Of a DNA stretch of 37,169 bases, positions 16,642-26,258 are shown one piece after another. The translations under genes and the position numbers were made by a program. Location: NCBI GenBank assembly GCA_000380705.1, contig AQYM01000032.1, positions 1 to 37,169 of the forward strand, read 5' to 3'. The DNA is from Crenarchaeota archaeon SCGC AAA471-B05 (GTDB taxonomy: Archaea > Thermoproteota > Thermoprotei > Gearchaeales > Gearchaeaceae). Numbering within the stretch: position 1 is the first letter of the stretch; each line of letters starts with the position of its first letter. Below the pieces are notes generated by a model. That model was not told where the DNA came from. It was given only the letters and a program-made list of their open reading frames with translations, and did not search any database.

Positions 16642-17578
16642 ACGATTAAAAGAAGAAGTTTCCAAGTATGTTATAGGAAAAGAAAAGGAATTAAAATTAT
16701 TAACGATAGCTTTATTAAGCGAAGGACATGTTTTAATTGAAGGAGTCCCAGGTATAGCTAAAACTTTATTGGCTAAAACATTTTCGTTGGCTTTAAACTT
16801 GGAATTTAAAAGAATTCAATTCACTCCAGATCTATTACCTTCTGACATACTCGGATCAAATATATTTGATATTCGTACACAAGAATTCATTTTCTCTCCA
16901 GGTCCTATATTCGCTAACGTTATTTTAGCTGATGAGATAAATAGAGCTTCACCTAAAACTCAGGCTGCTTTACTTGAGGCTATGCAAGAAAAACAAGTTA
17001 CAATTGGAGGAATAACTAGAAAACTTGACAGAGTATTCTTAGTTATCGCTACCCAAAATCCATTGGAATTTGAAGGAACATATCCATTACCTGAAGCACA
17101 ACTAGATAGATTTATGTTGCGTATTATAACTTCGTATCCAGACCCTTCACAAGAATTATTAATATTAAAAAAATATGGTAAAAATATTAATGTTGAAGTA
17201 GAACCTATAGCGAAAAAAGAAGAGATAATAAAATTGATCGATAAAATTTCGAACGAAGTTTATGTAAGCGAAGAAATAGAAAGATATGTTATAGACTTAG
17301 TAAATAGGACAAGGAATGATAAAAGATTATTGTTAGGAGCTAGTCCTAGAGCATCAGTTATGTTAATCAAAACATGTAAAGCTTTAAGTGCAATCCAAGG
17401 AAGGGACTACGTTATACCTGATGACGTGAAGGAAATGGCATTCCATGTTTTAAATCAAAGGTTAATCTTTTCTTTCGAATTTTCAAGTTTAAGGGAAATC
17501 AGGAGAACGTATGAGTATTATGAGAAAATAAACGAAATAATAAATGAATATTTAAGAAGTATTAAACCTCCTAGGTGA
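16616..17578 (+). CDS. MoxR-family AAA+ ATPase
   Basis: This MoxR-type AAA+ chaperone is complete. It shows Walker A GVPGIAKT (about residues 43-50; Ala before the Lys is usual in MoxR), Walker B VILADEINRASPKTQAALLE (about 102-121), sensor 1 ATQNPLEFEGTYPLPEAQLD, and sensor 2 GASPRAS. The ring typically works with a VWA protein to mature or insert metal into target complexes. I chose ATG 16616, since the GTGA at 16607-16610 sits at ribosome-binding distance; GTG 16607 would add three residues. The DUF58 gene follows immediately at 17579, its natural partner. Confidence 0.92.
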   Translation: MKEVKELYERLKEEVSKYVIGKEKELKLLTIALLSEGHVLIEGVPGIAKTLLAKTFSLALNLEFKRIQFTPDLLPSDILGSNIFDIRTQEFIFSPGPIFANVILADEINRASPKTQAALLEAMQEKQVTIGGITRKLDRVFLVIATQNPLEFEGTYPLPEAQLDRFMLRIITSYPDPSQELLILKKYGKNINVEVEPIAKKEEIIKLIDKISNEVYVSEEIERYVIDLVNRTRNDKRLLLGASPRASVMLIKTCKALSAIQGRDYVIPDDVKEMAFHVLNQRLIFSFEFSSLREIRRTYEYYEKINEIINEYLRSIKPPR

Positions 17579-18877
17579 ATGATTACTAGGACAGGATACG
17601 TCTTGGTTTCTTCATTAATATTAATTTCTTTTATTTCTTTATTTTTATCTATAACATGGATATATCTTTTCTGCCTATTTCTTTATTTTTTTGTTTTTTA
17701 TGATGCAATAATTTTCAGAAGAAATTCCAAAAGGCTCAAAAACTTAAGTCTTAACCGTTTAATTGAATCTACAGCTGTTTATTATAACTTTCCGTTTAAA
17801 GTAAAACTTAGAATAACCAACATGGATAAACGTTCAATAAAACATTTACTTATTATTGAAGAAATTCCTCTCGGTTTTAGTATTCTGGAAGGTAAAACTA
17901 TTTTCTGGGGAGAAATTAAAAACAGTGTAGAGATAGAATATACTTTAAAATCTTTGCAAATAGGCGTACATGAGTTTAAAAATGTTACTATTATCATATT
18001 TGATCCCCTAATTTTATTTTTTAAAAAGATAAAGGTACCGCTTTATACTAAAGTAGAAGTTATGCCTATGATAAATATGCCTTTAACTATTCCATATATA
18101 AGAACTTTGGGTTTTGTCAAAGAATATGGTTTTAAAGAATCCAAAGTAAAAGGTATAGGTTACGATTTTTATGGAATAAGAGAATACCAATTAGGAGATG
18201 ATCTTCGTTATATCGCTTGGAGAAACGTAGCCAAATCACCTGAAAGAAAATTTTTCATAATAGAAAGAGAAGAAGAAAATAAAACTGATGTGTTGATTTT
18301 GCTGGATGTTTCAATGAGTATGGCTGAGGGTTATGAAGGTAAAAGAAAGTTTGATTTCGCAGCTTTAGCAATATCAAATTTATCATATTTAATCATAAGA
18401 AATGAGGATCGTTTACATTTAGCATATTTTTCTTCTAATAATTTAGATTATATAAAGATAGAGAGATATTCTCAAGTTCCTATTTTGCTTAATAAACTTT
18501 CTAAAATAAAATTATCAGGACATAAGAATTTTAAAAAAATATATGAATTTATTATGCAAAATAATTTACAAGAATATTACAAAATAATTATAACTGATAG
18601 GTATTTAAATCATGAAGACATAAAATCAATTAAAGAAATAAACAATTTAGGTAACTTAGCTGTAATTATTTTATCTTCTTTTTGCAATTTAATTTATGAT
18701 GATATAATAAAATTATATATAAATTATGAAAAAATCAATATAGAAAATTTATTAAGAGAATTTAATAAATATCAGATAAAATGTTTAATTAGTGAACTTG
18801 ATGATCTGCAGGAAATGTTAATATATTTATATAAGATCTCTAAATATTATATAAAAAAAAGAAGAGTTTTAATATGA
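17579..18877 (+). CDS. DUF58 protein with VWA domain, MoxR partner
   Basis: The 432-aa protein has two N-terminal membrane helices (about 7-45), then a beta-rich outer region. The DUF58 core (REYQLGDDLRYIAWRNVAKS, about 201-220) is followed by a VWA fold with an intact MIDAS start DVSMS (243-247). DUF58/VWA proteins are the standard partners of MoxR ATPases. The start codon abuts the moxR stop, and the 3' end overlaps the next gene by the four bases ATGA. The intact metal site suggests an active, ligand-binding protein. Confidence 0.9.
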   Translation: MITRTGYVLVSSLILISFISLFLSITWIYLFCLFLYFFVFYDAIIFRRNSKRLKNLSLNRLIESTAVYYNFPFKVKLRITNMDKRSIKHLLIIEEIPLGFSILEGKTIFWGEIKNSVEIEYTLKSLQIGVHEFKNVTIIIFDPLILFFKKIKVPLYTKVEVMPMINMPLTIPYIRTLGFVKEYGFKESKVKGIGYDFYGIREYQLGDDLRYIAWRNVAKSPERKFFIIEREEENKTDVLILLDVSMSMAEGYEGKRKFDFAALAISNLSYLIIRNEDRLHLAYFSSNNLDYIKIERYSQVPILLNKLSKIKLSGHKNFKKIYEFIMQNNLQEYYKIIITDRYLNHEDIKSIKEINNLGNLAVIILSSFCNLIYDDIIKLYINYEKINIENLLREFNKYQIKCLISELDDLQEMLIYLYKISKYYIKKRRVLI

Positions 18878-19773
18878 AAAAAATAGATTTCTTTATACTT
18901 TTTTTATCTTATCTAACTTTTATTTACTTAATATTTTTTACACAATTTATAACAATTATTAAATTACTAATAAATTATTTATTTTTTGGTAACAATTTAA
19001 TTTTTAATATTACTTTTCTTCTTACTTTATTTTACCAAGTCTTAGTTCAATATATTTCAAGGGGAAGATATTTGTTTTCCAGTATAGTTTTATCTATCTT
19101 TTTACTTTCAATACTTATTCCTTTATTTTATTCCTTATTATATGTTTCTGATATAGTTAAATTAGGGGAATATTTATCCTATCCTATTCTCGCTAATACA
19201 ATAATTACACCTTTGATCATTACGTTATTTTATTTTAAGCTCGAAAAGGGATACTTAAACCCGCTTAGACCTATCATGTTTTTTATCACTTGCTACATTA
19301 CCATAGGTTTATCCATTGCAGCTTATGATTACCAAATTGATAAGGAAATAAATAAACTTGGTTTGAGCGAATTGCTTATAATTATAAACAGCATTCCTAT
19401 CTTTTCTGGCATATTTTCACAATCAAATATTCCTGAAAGTTCTTTAGAAGCTTTAAGAGGGTTAATAATTTACATTCCTTTACCTTTAATAATTTTATTC
19501 ATTATTTCTGCATTTGCTTATTTATTAATTTCTTTATTAAGGAACATCCAATATTATTCCTCCCATCAATTCTTCTTAAAAAATGTTCTTAGTAACGCCA
19601 ACTTTAAATATTATTTAAGCAATATCACAAAGATAGTTTTTGCTTCCATTGTTACAGTTTTAATAATTCTTATAATTAACTATTCATTAATCATCTTTGA
19701 TTATAGGTTTTTATTACTGCTTCTCTTAATACCTTATCTTTTAATAGTAATAACTTTATTATTAGTAAGATGA
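18874..19773 (+). CDS. Multi-pass membrane protein of unknown function in MoxR operon
   Basis: The 299-aa protein has about seven or eight hydrophobic helices and only short loops. No conserved polar motif points to a transporter or enzyme class. It is coupled at both ends by ATGA overlaps, between DUF58 and an exported protein, so it is presumably the membrane component of the same machinery. I recognise no family. Confidence 0.55.
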   Translation: MKKIDFFILFLSYLTFIYLIFFTQFITIIKLLINYLFFGNNLIFNITFLLTLFYQVLVQYISRGRYLFSSIVLSIFLLSILIPLFYSLLYVSDIVKLGEYLSYPILANTIITPLIITLFYFKLEKGYLNPLRPIMFFITCYITIGLSIAAYDYQIDKEINKLGLSELLIIINSIPIFSGIFSQSNIPESSLEALRGLIIYIPLPLIILFIISAFAYLLISLLRNIQYYSSHQFFLKNVLSNANFKYYLSNITKIVFASIVTVLIILIINYSLIIFDYRFLLLLLLIPYLLIVITLLLVR

Positions 19774-21533
19774 AAATAGGTATTTTTGTTTTTCTTTTAT
19801 CGTTTATCATAATAAGCATAAATCCTCCTTATCTAAAGGCTCAAAGTATTTTAGAGGTTTACATTGGTTTATCACCCTTATCTATGTATTCTTCGGAATT
19901 AGGTAATCTTAGAGTTTCGATAGGTGATAATTTATGGGTTAAAACCTCAAAATCTGCGTTAATAAACTTAATTTCTCCAACTGGAAAGTTAATAACCTCA
20001 GTCTATTATGATCCCAAAGTATGGGATAATTATCCAATATTGCTATATAATTTTACAGATAGAGATTACTTTGGTGTTTGGAAGATTAATGTATATTCGG
20101 ATACAGGCTTATTACAAAAGAGCATTGAGGTTGAATATATTGATAACTCATTAAAAATTTACAATTTTAACTACAGTTTCAATTTTTCTTCTGATACAAT
20201 AGTCATGAAATACAATTTCACTATAAATAAGTCTGATTTCTTCAATAATTCTAAATATTACTTGCTTTTATTAACAAGTTCTTCTTACGTAAATTATACA
20301 GGAAGTATAGTTAGAGCATTAATCGGAGGAGCGGAAATACCCGCTAGACCAATAGGTATAGGATACTTTAATATAGAACAAAACATAATTGAAAGTGACA
20401 AGGAAATAAATATAAAGGTTAAACCTATCATATTCAATGAAACTGTTTCTCAAAGAACATACGTCATAGAAAATTTTGATTATAAACTGTATTATTATAC
20501 TACGTTTTATAAAGAAAGTGGTGAAACAGAAATCTTAACTTATGTTCCAGTTTTAATTCAACAATCTTCACTAAAAAATTTCAAAATAAATCAAGATTCC
20601 ATAATTATTAAATTACCTAAAGGAAATATTCGAACTGTATTTTTAACTTGGGAATTTTCCTTTAATAATAGAACTCCTTATATAGAATTCAGTCAATCTT
20701 CCCAAATTATATTGTTAAATAATAATACTCAAACAAAAATATTCTTTATTTTAGATAAAAAAGAATTAGACCTAAAGAACAATACCAGTTTAATTTCAGG
20801 TGAAGCTGAATTTGATCCAATGCTCATTTTTAATCTTTTACAAAGGAAACAAGAAAATATTTTAAAGGATCTATACTTAGGAATATCTTTATACGAAAGG
20901 GGAATATTAGGAATTTATCCTAATAAAATAAAAGCTGACTTTTTTGCTTTAAACTTTGTAAATTTGGTTGATAATTCGATAATTAAGAATTTTGAAATAG
21001 AAGGAAATATAAAGATAAAGAATTTTAGAGGAAATGTTATAGGAATAGGTAATTTAACAGAATTTTCCTTAATTTTAAATAAAATAAAACTACCCAAAAC
21101 TCTTTTGTTTTTAGACCCTATCTTAATTGAACCTTATCAATATAGAAGATTGGATTTGATACTTTATAAATTGAATCTTACTATAATGTCTGGCAGTTAT
21201 TTTATTTATAATACTACATTAACCATCACATATTTAAGATATAATATGCAATTGTTTAATTCTACGGTTTCCTCTTATAATTTTACCGCTTTATTACCTC
21301 CAGGGAACTATAATATAAAAGTTAAAAAAGAAGGGTTTGAAGATTTTGAAATGATTATAACTTTAGATTCGAACAAAATTATATATATTGATCTAAAACC
21401 TATTCCAGAAAATTCACCTAATGAAACCTATGATGCATCTTTAATTTTGTTGTTTTCGCTAATCCTTTTAATAGAGGTTGTTGCAAATCTTTATGTTTAT
21501 TATAAAATAAGGAGTTTAAGAAGAAATCTATAA
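19770..21533 (+). CDS. Exported, membrane-anchored beta-domain protein, last gene of MoxR operon
   Basis: The 587-aa protein has a clear signal peptide (residues 1-25, ending ...LKAQS), a long strand-rich outer part with many N-x-S/T sites, and a C-terminal anchor (about 556-580) with a basic tail. The stretch before the anchor (FTALLPPGNYNIKVKKEGFE, about 509-528) matches the PEGA/carboxypeptidase-regulatory-like beta sandwich. Such proteins in MoxR clusters are thought to be clients or outer parts of the complex. The 3' end overlaps the convergent dCTP deaminase-like gene by six bases. Confidence 0.6.
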   Translation: MKIGIFVFLLSFIIISINPPYLKAQSILEVYIGLSPLSMYSSELGNLRVSIGDNLWVKTSKSALINLISPTGKLITSVYYDPKVWDNYPILLYNFTDRDYFGVWKINVYSDTGLLQKSIEVEYIDNSLKIYNFNYSFNFSSDTIVMKYNFTINKSDFFNNSKYYLLLLTSSSYVNYTGSIVRALIGGAEIPARPIGIGYFNIEQNIIESDKEINIKVKPIIFNETVSQRTYVIENFDYKLYYYTTFYKESGETEILTYVPVLIQQSSLKNFKINQDSIIIKLPKGNIRTVFLTWEFSFNNRTPYIEFSQSSQIILLNNNTQTKIFFILDKKELDLKNNTSLISGEAEFDPMLIFNLLQRKQENILKDLYLGISLYERGILGIYPNKIKADFFALNFVNLVDNSIIKNFEIEGNIKIKNFRGNVIGIGNLTEFSLILNKIKLPKTLLFLDPILIEPYQYRRLDLILYKLNLTIMSGSYFIYNTTLTITYLRYNMQLFNSTVSSYNFTALLPPGNYNIKVKKEGFEDFEMIITLDSNKIIYIDLKPIPENSPNETYDASLILLFSLILLIEVVANLYVYYKIRSLRRNL

Positions 21534-22076
21534 TTTAAGTATCTCTTTGGCTTTTTCTAATATATATGGTTTATTTCTCAGCCAAATTTTCACATAATGT
21601 TTATAATTAGGGTAAGTCTTTTTTACGATATCTAAATACATTAAAATTTCTTCATCATTCATGTATTGGAACTGATATTCTCCTATGTATGGTTCAGGTT
21701 CTCCTTCTCTACGAATAATTTCAAGGTGCATAAAAGGCTCTCCTTTATTTATTACAATGGGTATGCGATCGTTGTTTAAATTAACCAATTCCAGTACAAT
21801 TCTTCCTATAAAACCACTATGAACTTTGGCTGCATTTAAAAAAGACAACCCTAATCTCCCGAATTTACTTTTTGCAGTCATATGAGCAACGTAATTAACA
21901 GGAATGTAAACAATTTCGTTAGAAATTATATTTTTATGTTCCAAATATTTAATTTCCACTGGAGATTGAACTGTTAAAATAAAACTATCTCCATCGATTA
22001 ACTTTTCATCAAAGGGATGTATTACTTGATATTCTTTTTGAAGCTTTAATAATTCAGATTTACCTAGTACTGCCAT
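21528..22076 (-). CDS. dcd: dCTP deaminase/dUTPase-family protein
   Basis: The 182-aa protein has the trimeric dCTP deaminase/dUTPase fold, which feeds dUMP synthesis and keeps uracil out of DNA. The substrate-binding motif is KSKFGRLGLSF (about 69-79). The catalytic region is HSGFIGRIVLELVNLN (about 86-101) with the general-base Glu in VLELVN. KGEPFMHLEI follows at the usual distance. The N-terminal DGDSFILTV replaces the common P-x-S-x-D-L. It begins seven bases after the exported unknown gene on the same strand. Deaminase or diphosphatase activity cannot be told apart by eye. Confidence 0.8.
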   Translation of the reverse strand: MAVLGKSELLKLQKEYQVIHPFDEKLIDGDSFILTVQSPVEIKYLEHKNIISNEIVYIPVNYVAHMTAKSKFGRLGLSFLNAAKVHSGFIGRIVLELVNLNNDRIPIVINKGEPFMHLEIIRREGEPEPYIGEYQFQYMNDEEILMYLDIVKKTYPNYKHYVKIWLRNKPYILEKAKEILKL

Positions 22077-22083
22077 AGATTAT

Positions 22084-23595
22084 CTATATTTTTTTACCTT
22101 TTATTTTTATTTTAAAATATCTGTTTATAACTATAACATAAAGAAAAATTAAGGTTAAAATAAGTAAAATTATAACTAATTTATTTATGTATTCAGAATA
22201 GGGTCTAGAATCACTTGTTTTCATTTTAATTTCATATTGCGGTAAGTATGAAATTTTTAAACTATAGGTGGCTTCTTCAGTAATATCCTTCTTAAAACCG
22301 CCTATAATATTAATATTAAAATACTTTACATCTTCGTTATAGGGTATAATAACGTTTAAACTAAATACTCCGTTTTTTATCATAGCATACCTATCCGTTT
22401 TAAATTCTTTAATATTACCTTGATTATCATAGTAAAATTGTTTCTCCGGTATAGTAATATTTGAAGTGGTAATTTGTTTATTTTGGGGATAAAAAATCAA
22501 ATAGGTTGAATTCATCTTCGTTATATAATCAAATGGAGGAAAGATAATGTTTCCTGACTCGTATATTATTTCTTTGTTATTTAATAATTTTATATCATTT
22601 TCAATCATTTTTTCAATTTCTATAATTTCTTTATTAAAAATAATTCCAATATAAATTTTAATTATTAAAAAAGATTTAAAATAATTAGTTATATTTAACT
22701 TTTTTATTAAATTAAAATTATAATTTAATTTAATTAACATATTTAGAACAAAACTATATAAATCTAATTTAAAAGAAATATTATCAAATTCTTCATTTAT
22801 AGTATAATTATATAATCTAATATAAATATTTGCATGAGTAAATTTATATTCTATGCTTTTTCCTAAAATTTTATTATCAATATTTATAAAATTTTCTGTA
22901 ACATTAGTATTAATAAATTTAATATAAAAATCATTTAAGGAATCTTTATAATTATTTAATATTGTTAATTTTTTATAAAAATCAGTTAAATAATTTAAAA
23001 TTGGTAAAATATTATCAAAATAAAAATTCTCTAAAGAATTTTTATAATTTTGTATTTTTTCAAAATTTATATTTTGTGTATTTTTAATATAATTTTCTAA
23101 CTCTTTTAAAATATTATTATAATTAATTAATGCATTATTTAAATTTAAAATAGTTAATGTAATAGGATATGATGTTTCAATCGTTTTATTAATAATATTT
23201 CCTAATTTATTTATTAAATTTTCTAATCTAGTTTTATTAATATTAAGAAAGTAGACTGAATCTAAAGCTTCGAAAAGTTCCTTTGAGGAATTCATAATTG
23301 ATATAACGAATAAGTAGTTTATTCCTTGTATATTTTGGAATAACTGATCAACTAAATTAGATTTTGTCAACGATGTATTTTTAATGAGAAAATAAGGATC
23401 GAAGAAAGGCAACCATTTCTCTTCTATTTCATACGGTATTAGGTAATACATAACGTTTGAACTATTTTTTTCATACCAAATCAACAATGGGGCTTTCTTT
23501 GAAGTTAAAAAAATAACATTGGAAGAGGATGAATAAAACTGATAAGTATTTAGCAAAATAAAAAGTAATAATATAGCAATAATTTTTTTATGCAT
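22084..23595 (-). CDS. Exported, membrane-anchored protein of unknown function
   Basis: The 503-aa protein has a signal peptide (residues 1-20), a long middle section that is extremely rich in Asn, Ile, Lys and Leu and predicted helical or coiled (about 110-340), a strand-rich part, and a C-terminal membrane helix (about 473-493) ending in a basic tail. There are many N-x-S/T sites. No family is recognised. The coding strand's A/T content is very high. It lies just upstream of the dCTP deaminase-like gene, an unlikely functional pairing that may only reflect a shared transcript. Confidence 0.6.
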   Translation of the reverse strand: MHKKIIAILLLFILLNTYQFYSSSSNVIFLTSKKAPLLIWYEKNSSNVMYYLIPYEIEEKWLPFFDPYFLIKNTSLTKSNLVDQLFQNIQGINYLFVISIMNSSKELFEALDSVYFLNINKTRLENLINKLGNIINKTIETSYPITLTILNLNNALINYNNILKELENYIKNTQNINFEKIQNYKNSLENFYFDNILPILNYLTDFYKKLTILNNYKDSLNDFYIKFINTNVTENFINIDNKILGKSIEYKFTHANIYIRLYNYTINEEFDNISFKLDLYSFVLNMLIKLNYNFNLIKKLNITNYFKSFLIIKIYIGIIFNKEIIEIEKMIENDIKLLNNKEIIYESGNIIFPPFDYITKMNSTYLIFYPQNKQITTSNITIPEKQFYYDNQGNIKEFKTDRYAMIKNGVFSLNVIIPYNEDVKYFNINIIGGFKKDITEEATYSLKISYLPQYEIKMKTSDSRPYSEYINKLVIILLILTLIFLYVIVINRYFKIKIKGKKI

Positions 23596-23730
23596 TAATA
23601 ATTATTTATTCAACGTTAAAATTAAAACTTCTTAAGAGATCTTAAAGCTATTCATTTAGCATAAATAACTAGACTTTAATCTTAGTTTAAGTCTTATCTT
23701 TTTTGTAATACCAGAATTTTGTGAGAGAAA

Positions 23731-23740
23731 AGTATTTAAA
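23731..23740 (+). promoter_or_regulatory. TATA box of the 68-aa membrane protein gene
   Basis: AGTATTTAAA is centred about 28 bases before ATG 23764, with an A-rich BRE-like stretch in front. This predicts a leaderless transcript. Confidence 0.5.
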
Positions 23741-23763
23741 TTTTTGTATAAAGCTTTCTTAGG

Positions 23764-23970
23764 ATGGATTTAAATTACCAATTACTTAATCTGTTTGTAT
23801 TATTTCTGTTTATAGTTATTTCGACTATTTTTTCAGCTATAAGTAAAAAAACTTTAGCTGTTTTTCCTGCTTTCTTTATTTCAGTAATAATTTATGTAAT
23901 TACACTTAATGGTTTTTTAGCTGGTATTTCTGCGCTTTTCGTTACAACAATCTTACAATTAAAATCATAA
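23764..23970 (+). CDS. Small two-helix membrane protein
   Basis: The 68-aa protein consists almost entirely of two trans-membrane segments (about 7-27 and 31-64, the second possibly two helices). A Ser-Lys-Lys turn lies between them. It has its own promoter and normal local codon use, so it is probably real. No family is recognised. Confidence 0.55.
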   Translation: MDLNYQLLNLFVLFLFIVISTIFSAISKKTLAVFPAFFISVIIYVITLNGFLAGISALFVTTILQLKS

Positions 23971-24135
23971 CTGCTACATCTCTTAATATATGCTGAATTC
24001 CTAATCGATTCATACCTATATAAAAATCGATCAAGAAAATTAGAGAAACATTTCATTTAGATTTAACTAACTGTTTAAGTTAATAAGACATTTTTTGAAT
24101 CGAAAGGTTAAATTTTTTAAAATATTTTGTATTTT

Positions 24136-25308
24136 ATGGACAAATTGGAATATGAACTTAATTTATTAAGAAAATTAATAAGTTTTGATACCGATTCAAT
24201 TAAAAAATCGTATTATAAAGAATGTGCGAAAATTATAAAAGAGGAATGTGAAAAAATAGGTTTAAAAGTAGAAATATATGATGGTGAAGAAGAAGCTAAG
24301 GATGGAATTTCAAGACCTTCTGTCGTTGCGAATATTGATAAGGGAAGCGATAAAAATATATTATTGCTTACTCATTACGATATCGTTCCTGCTGGTAAAG
24401 GGTGGACAAAGGATCCGTTTGATTTAACAATCGAAAATGGTAAAGCTTATGGAAGGGGTTGCGCGGATGATAAAGGATGTATAGCTGTGGTATTAGGAGC
24501 TCTGTGTGAAGTTTATGATAAATTAAAATATAATGTAATATTTGCAGCAGTACCTGAAGAAGAAATAGGAGGAAGATATGGTGCAGGTTATATAGCTAAA
24601 AAAATTCCTCGTATTGATGAAGTACTTGTACTAGATGCAGGTAATGAATACATAAGCATAGGAGCAAGCGGCGTAGTTTTTGGGGAAATTAAAGTGTATG
24701 GCGACCAAGGTCATGCAGGCTATCCTTTCAGATATAGGAATGCTGCTCAAGATTTAATTAGGCTACTATATCATTTATCCGAATACTCTATAATAAGGTC
24801 AAGAAAAATTTCTAAATTTGATGCACCCCCTGAATCTCCTATACCAAAAAACTTTGGGAGATTTAGCATAACTATGTTGGGAGCTGGAGAAAAAGAAAAT
24901 GTTATACCTGGTCTAGCCTATGCGAGATTCGATATGAGGTTAATTCCAGAAGAAAACTATGAAGAAGCAATTAACGAATTTAAATCCTTTTTTGTAATGC
25001 TGGCAAATTCTCTAGGGATAAAAGCTGAAATTAGCTGGATAGAAGGAGGTGGTAATTATATAAGTGACCCAAATAGTGATGCTGTTGTCAAATTTAAGAA
25101 AATTGCAAGTGAAGAATATAATAAGGACTTAAAGATAGTTACTGAGCTTGGAGGTAACGACGGAAGATACTTTGCTAACAGAAATATTCCGATAATATCA
25201 TTTGGGTTGGCAGCAAAAGATACAAGATATCATGGGCCTGATGAATTTGTGTACTTGGATGATATGGTAAAATTAAAATCTATTCTTAAAAAATATTTAA
25301 CAACATGA
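24136..25308 (+). CDS. M20-family metallopeptidase/deacylase (ArgE/DapE/carboxypeptidase type)
   Basis: The 390-aa enzyme is a complete M20 member: H80-x-D82 (LLTHYDIVPAG), bridging D111 (GRGCADDKG), catalytic pair E141-E142 (VPEEEIGG), D167 (VLDAG), and a last His in RYHGPDEF. M20 enzymes remove N-acyl groups or cleave dipeptides (acetylornithine or succinyl-diaminopimelate deacylases, carnosinase-like). Substrate cannot be read from sequence. I chose ATG 24136; a TTG nine bases earlier is in frame. The gene overlaps the HDAC-family gene by ATGA, so the two enzymes are made together. Confidence 0.88.
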   Translation: MDKLEYELNLLRKLISFDTDSIKKSYYKECAKIIKEECEKIGLKVEIYDGEEEAKDGISRPSVVANIDKGSDKNILLLTHYDIVPAGKGWTKDPFDLTIENGKAYGRGCADDKGCIAVVLGALCEVYDKLKYNVIFAAVPEEEIGGRYGAGYIAKKIPRIDEVLVLDAGNEYISIGASGVVFGEIKVYGDQGHAGYPFRYRNAAQDLIRLLYHLSEYSIIRSRKISKFDAPPESPIPKNFGRFSITMLGAGEKENVIPGLAYARFDMRLIPEENYEEAINEFKSFFVMLANSLGIKAEISWIEGGGNYISDPNSDAVVKFKKIASEEYNKDLKIVTELGGNDGRYFANRNIPIISFGLAAKDTRYHGPDEFVYLDDMVKLKSILKKYLTT

Positions 25309-26258
25309 AATGTAAAGTCGGTGTAGTTTTAGGAGAAAATCTCAAATACGCTTTCCCAGAACCTCATCCTTTAAATTATAGACGATATGAATATTTTATT
25401 AACTTGTTACATGAAAGTAATTTCTATAAAGAAGGAAGAATAATTAAGCTAGATCCTAGAAAAGCATCTGATGAAGAAATATTATTATTCCATACACCAG
25501 AATATCTTGAATTTGTTAAAAGAATATCTGAGATAGGTTATGGCTATTTAGATTACGGTGATACGCCTGCTTTTAAAGGAGTATATGAAGTATCAGCCTT
25601 ATCCGTAGGAGCTACTTTAAGAGCTCTTGAAGCTATAATTAATGGAGAGGTGGATCATGCTTTTAATCCTTCAGGCGGTTTACATCATGCCTATAAATAT
25701 AAAGCTGCTGGTTTTTGTGTATTTAACGATCCTGCAATAGCAATAGAATATTCAAGAAAAAAATACGGTTTTAAAAAATTCCTATATGTTGATATTGATG
25801 CGCATCATGGAGATGGAGTTTATTATTCTTATGAAGATGATCCAAATGTTTATATAATAGATTTACATGAGGATGGAAGATTCCTTTATCCAGGAACAGG
25901 ATTTGAAAATGAAAGAGGAAAGGGAGAAGCTTACGGTACAAAGCTTAATATTCCTTTAAAACCTTTTTCAGATTCAAGTGTTGCATTACAGTATTTACCT
26001 AAGATAAAGGAATTCATCGAAAATATCGATTTCGATTTAATAATTTTACAATGCGGTGCTGATGGTTTAGAAGGAGATCCTTTAACACATTTAAGATATT
26101 CTCCTAAGGTTCATGAAGAGATTACAAAATTATTGCATAAATTTGCCCATGAAAAATGTAAAGGGAGAATTCTTGCAACAGGCGGAGGAGGCTATAATTT
26201 TAATAACGTTGCAAAGGCTTGGGTCACAGTTGTAGAAACATTAGCAAAAGAATATTAG
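25305..26258 (+). CDS. Histone-deacetylase/AcuC-family deacetylase
   Basis: The 317-aa protein is a zinc deacetylase of the arginase/HDAC fold with the full catalytic set: His dyad H127-H128 (GLHHAY), zinc ligands D165 and H167 (VDIDAHHGDG), D252 (CGADGLEGD), and the transition-state Tyr Y297 (GGGGYN). Archaeal members may act on acetylated proteins, acetyl-polyamines or other N-acetyl compounds. Coupling to an M20 deacylase suggests a shared small-molecule pathway, but this is inference. Its stop overlaps the end of the convergent CBS gene by four bases. Confidence 0.92.
   Translation: MKCKVGVVLGENLKYAFPEPHPLNYRRYEYFINLLHESNFYKEGRIIKLDPRKASDEEILLFHTPEYLEFVKRISEIGYGYLDYGDTPAFKGVYEVSALSVGATLRALEAIINGEVDHAFNPSGGLHHAYKYKAAGFCVFNDPAIAIEYSRKKYGFKKFLYVDIDAHHGDGVYYSYEDDPNVYIIDLHEDGRFLYPGTGFENERGKGEAYGTKLNIPLKPFSDSSVALQYLPKIKEFIENIDFDLIILQCGADGLEGDPLTHLRYSPKVHEEITKLLHKFAHEKCKGRILATGGGGYNFNNVAKAWVTVVETLAKEY

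Noticed and set aside
14879..21533. Reading the MoxR/VWA operon as an antiviral ternary conflict system
   Set aside because: No nuclease, protease or effector gene is present. DUF58, DUF4129 and exported proteins point to the envelope-maturation type of MoxR cluster.
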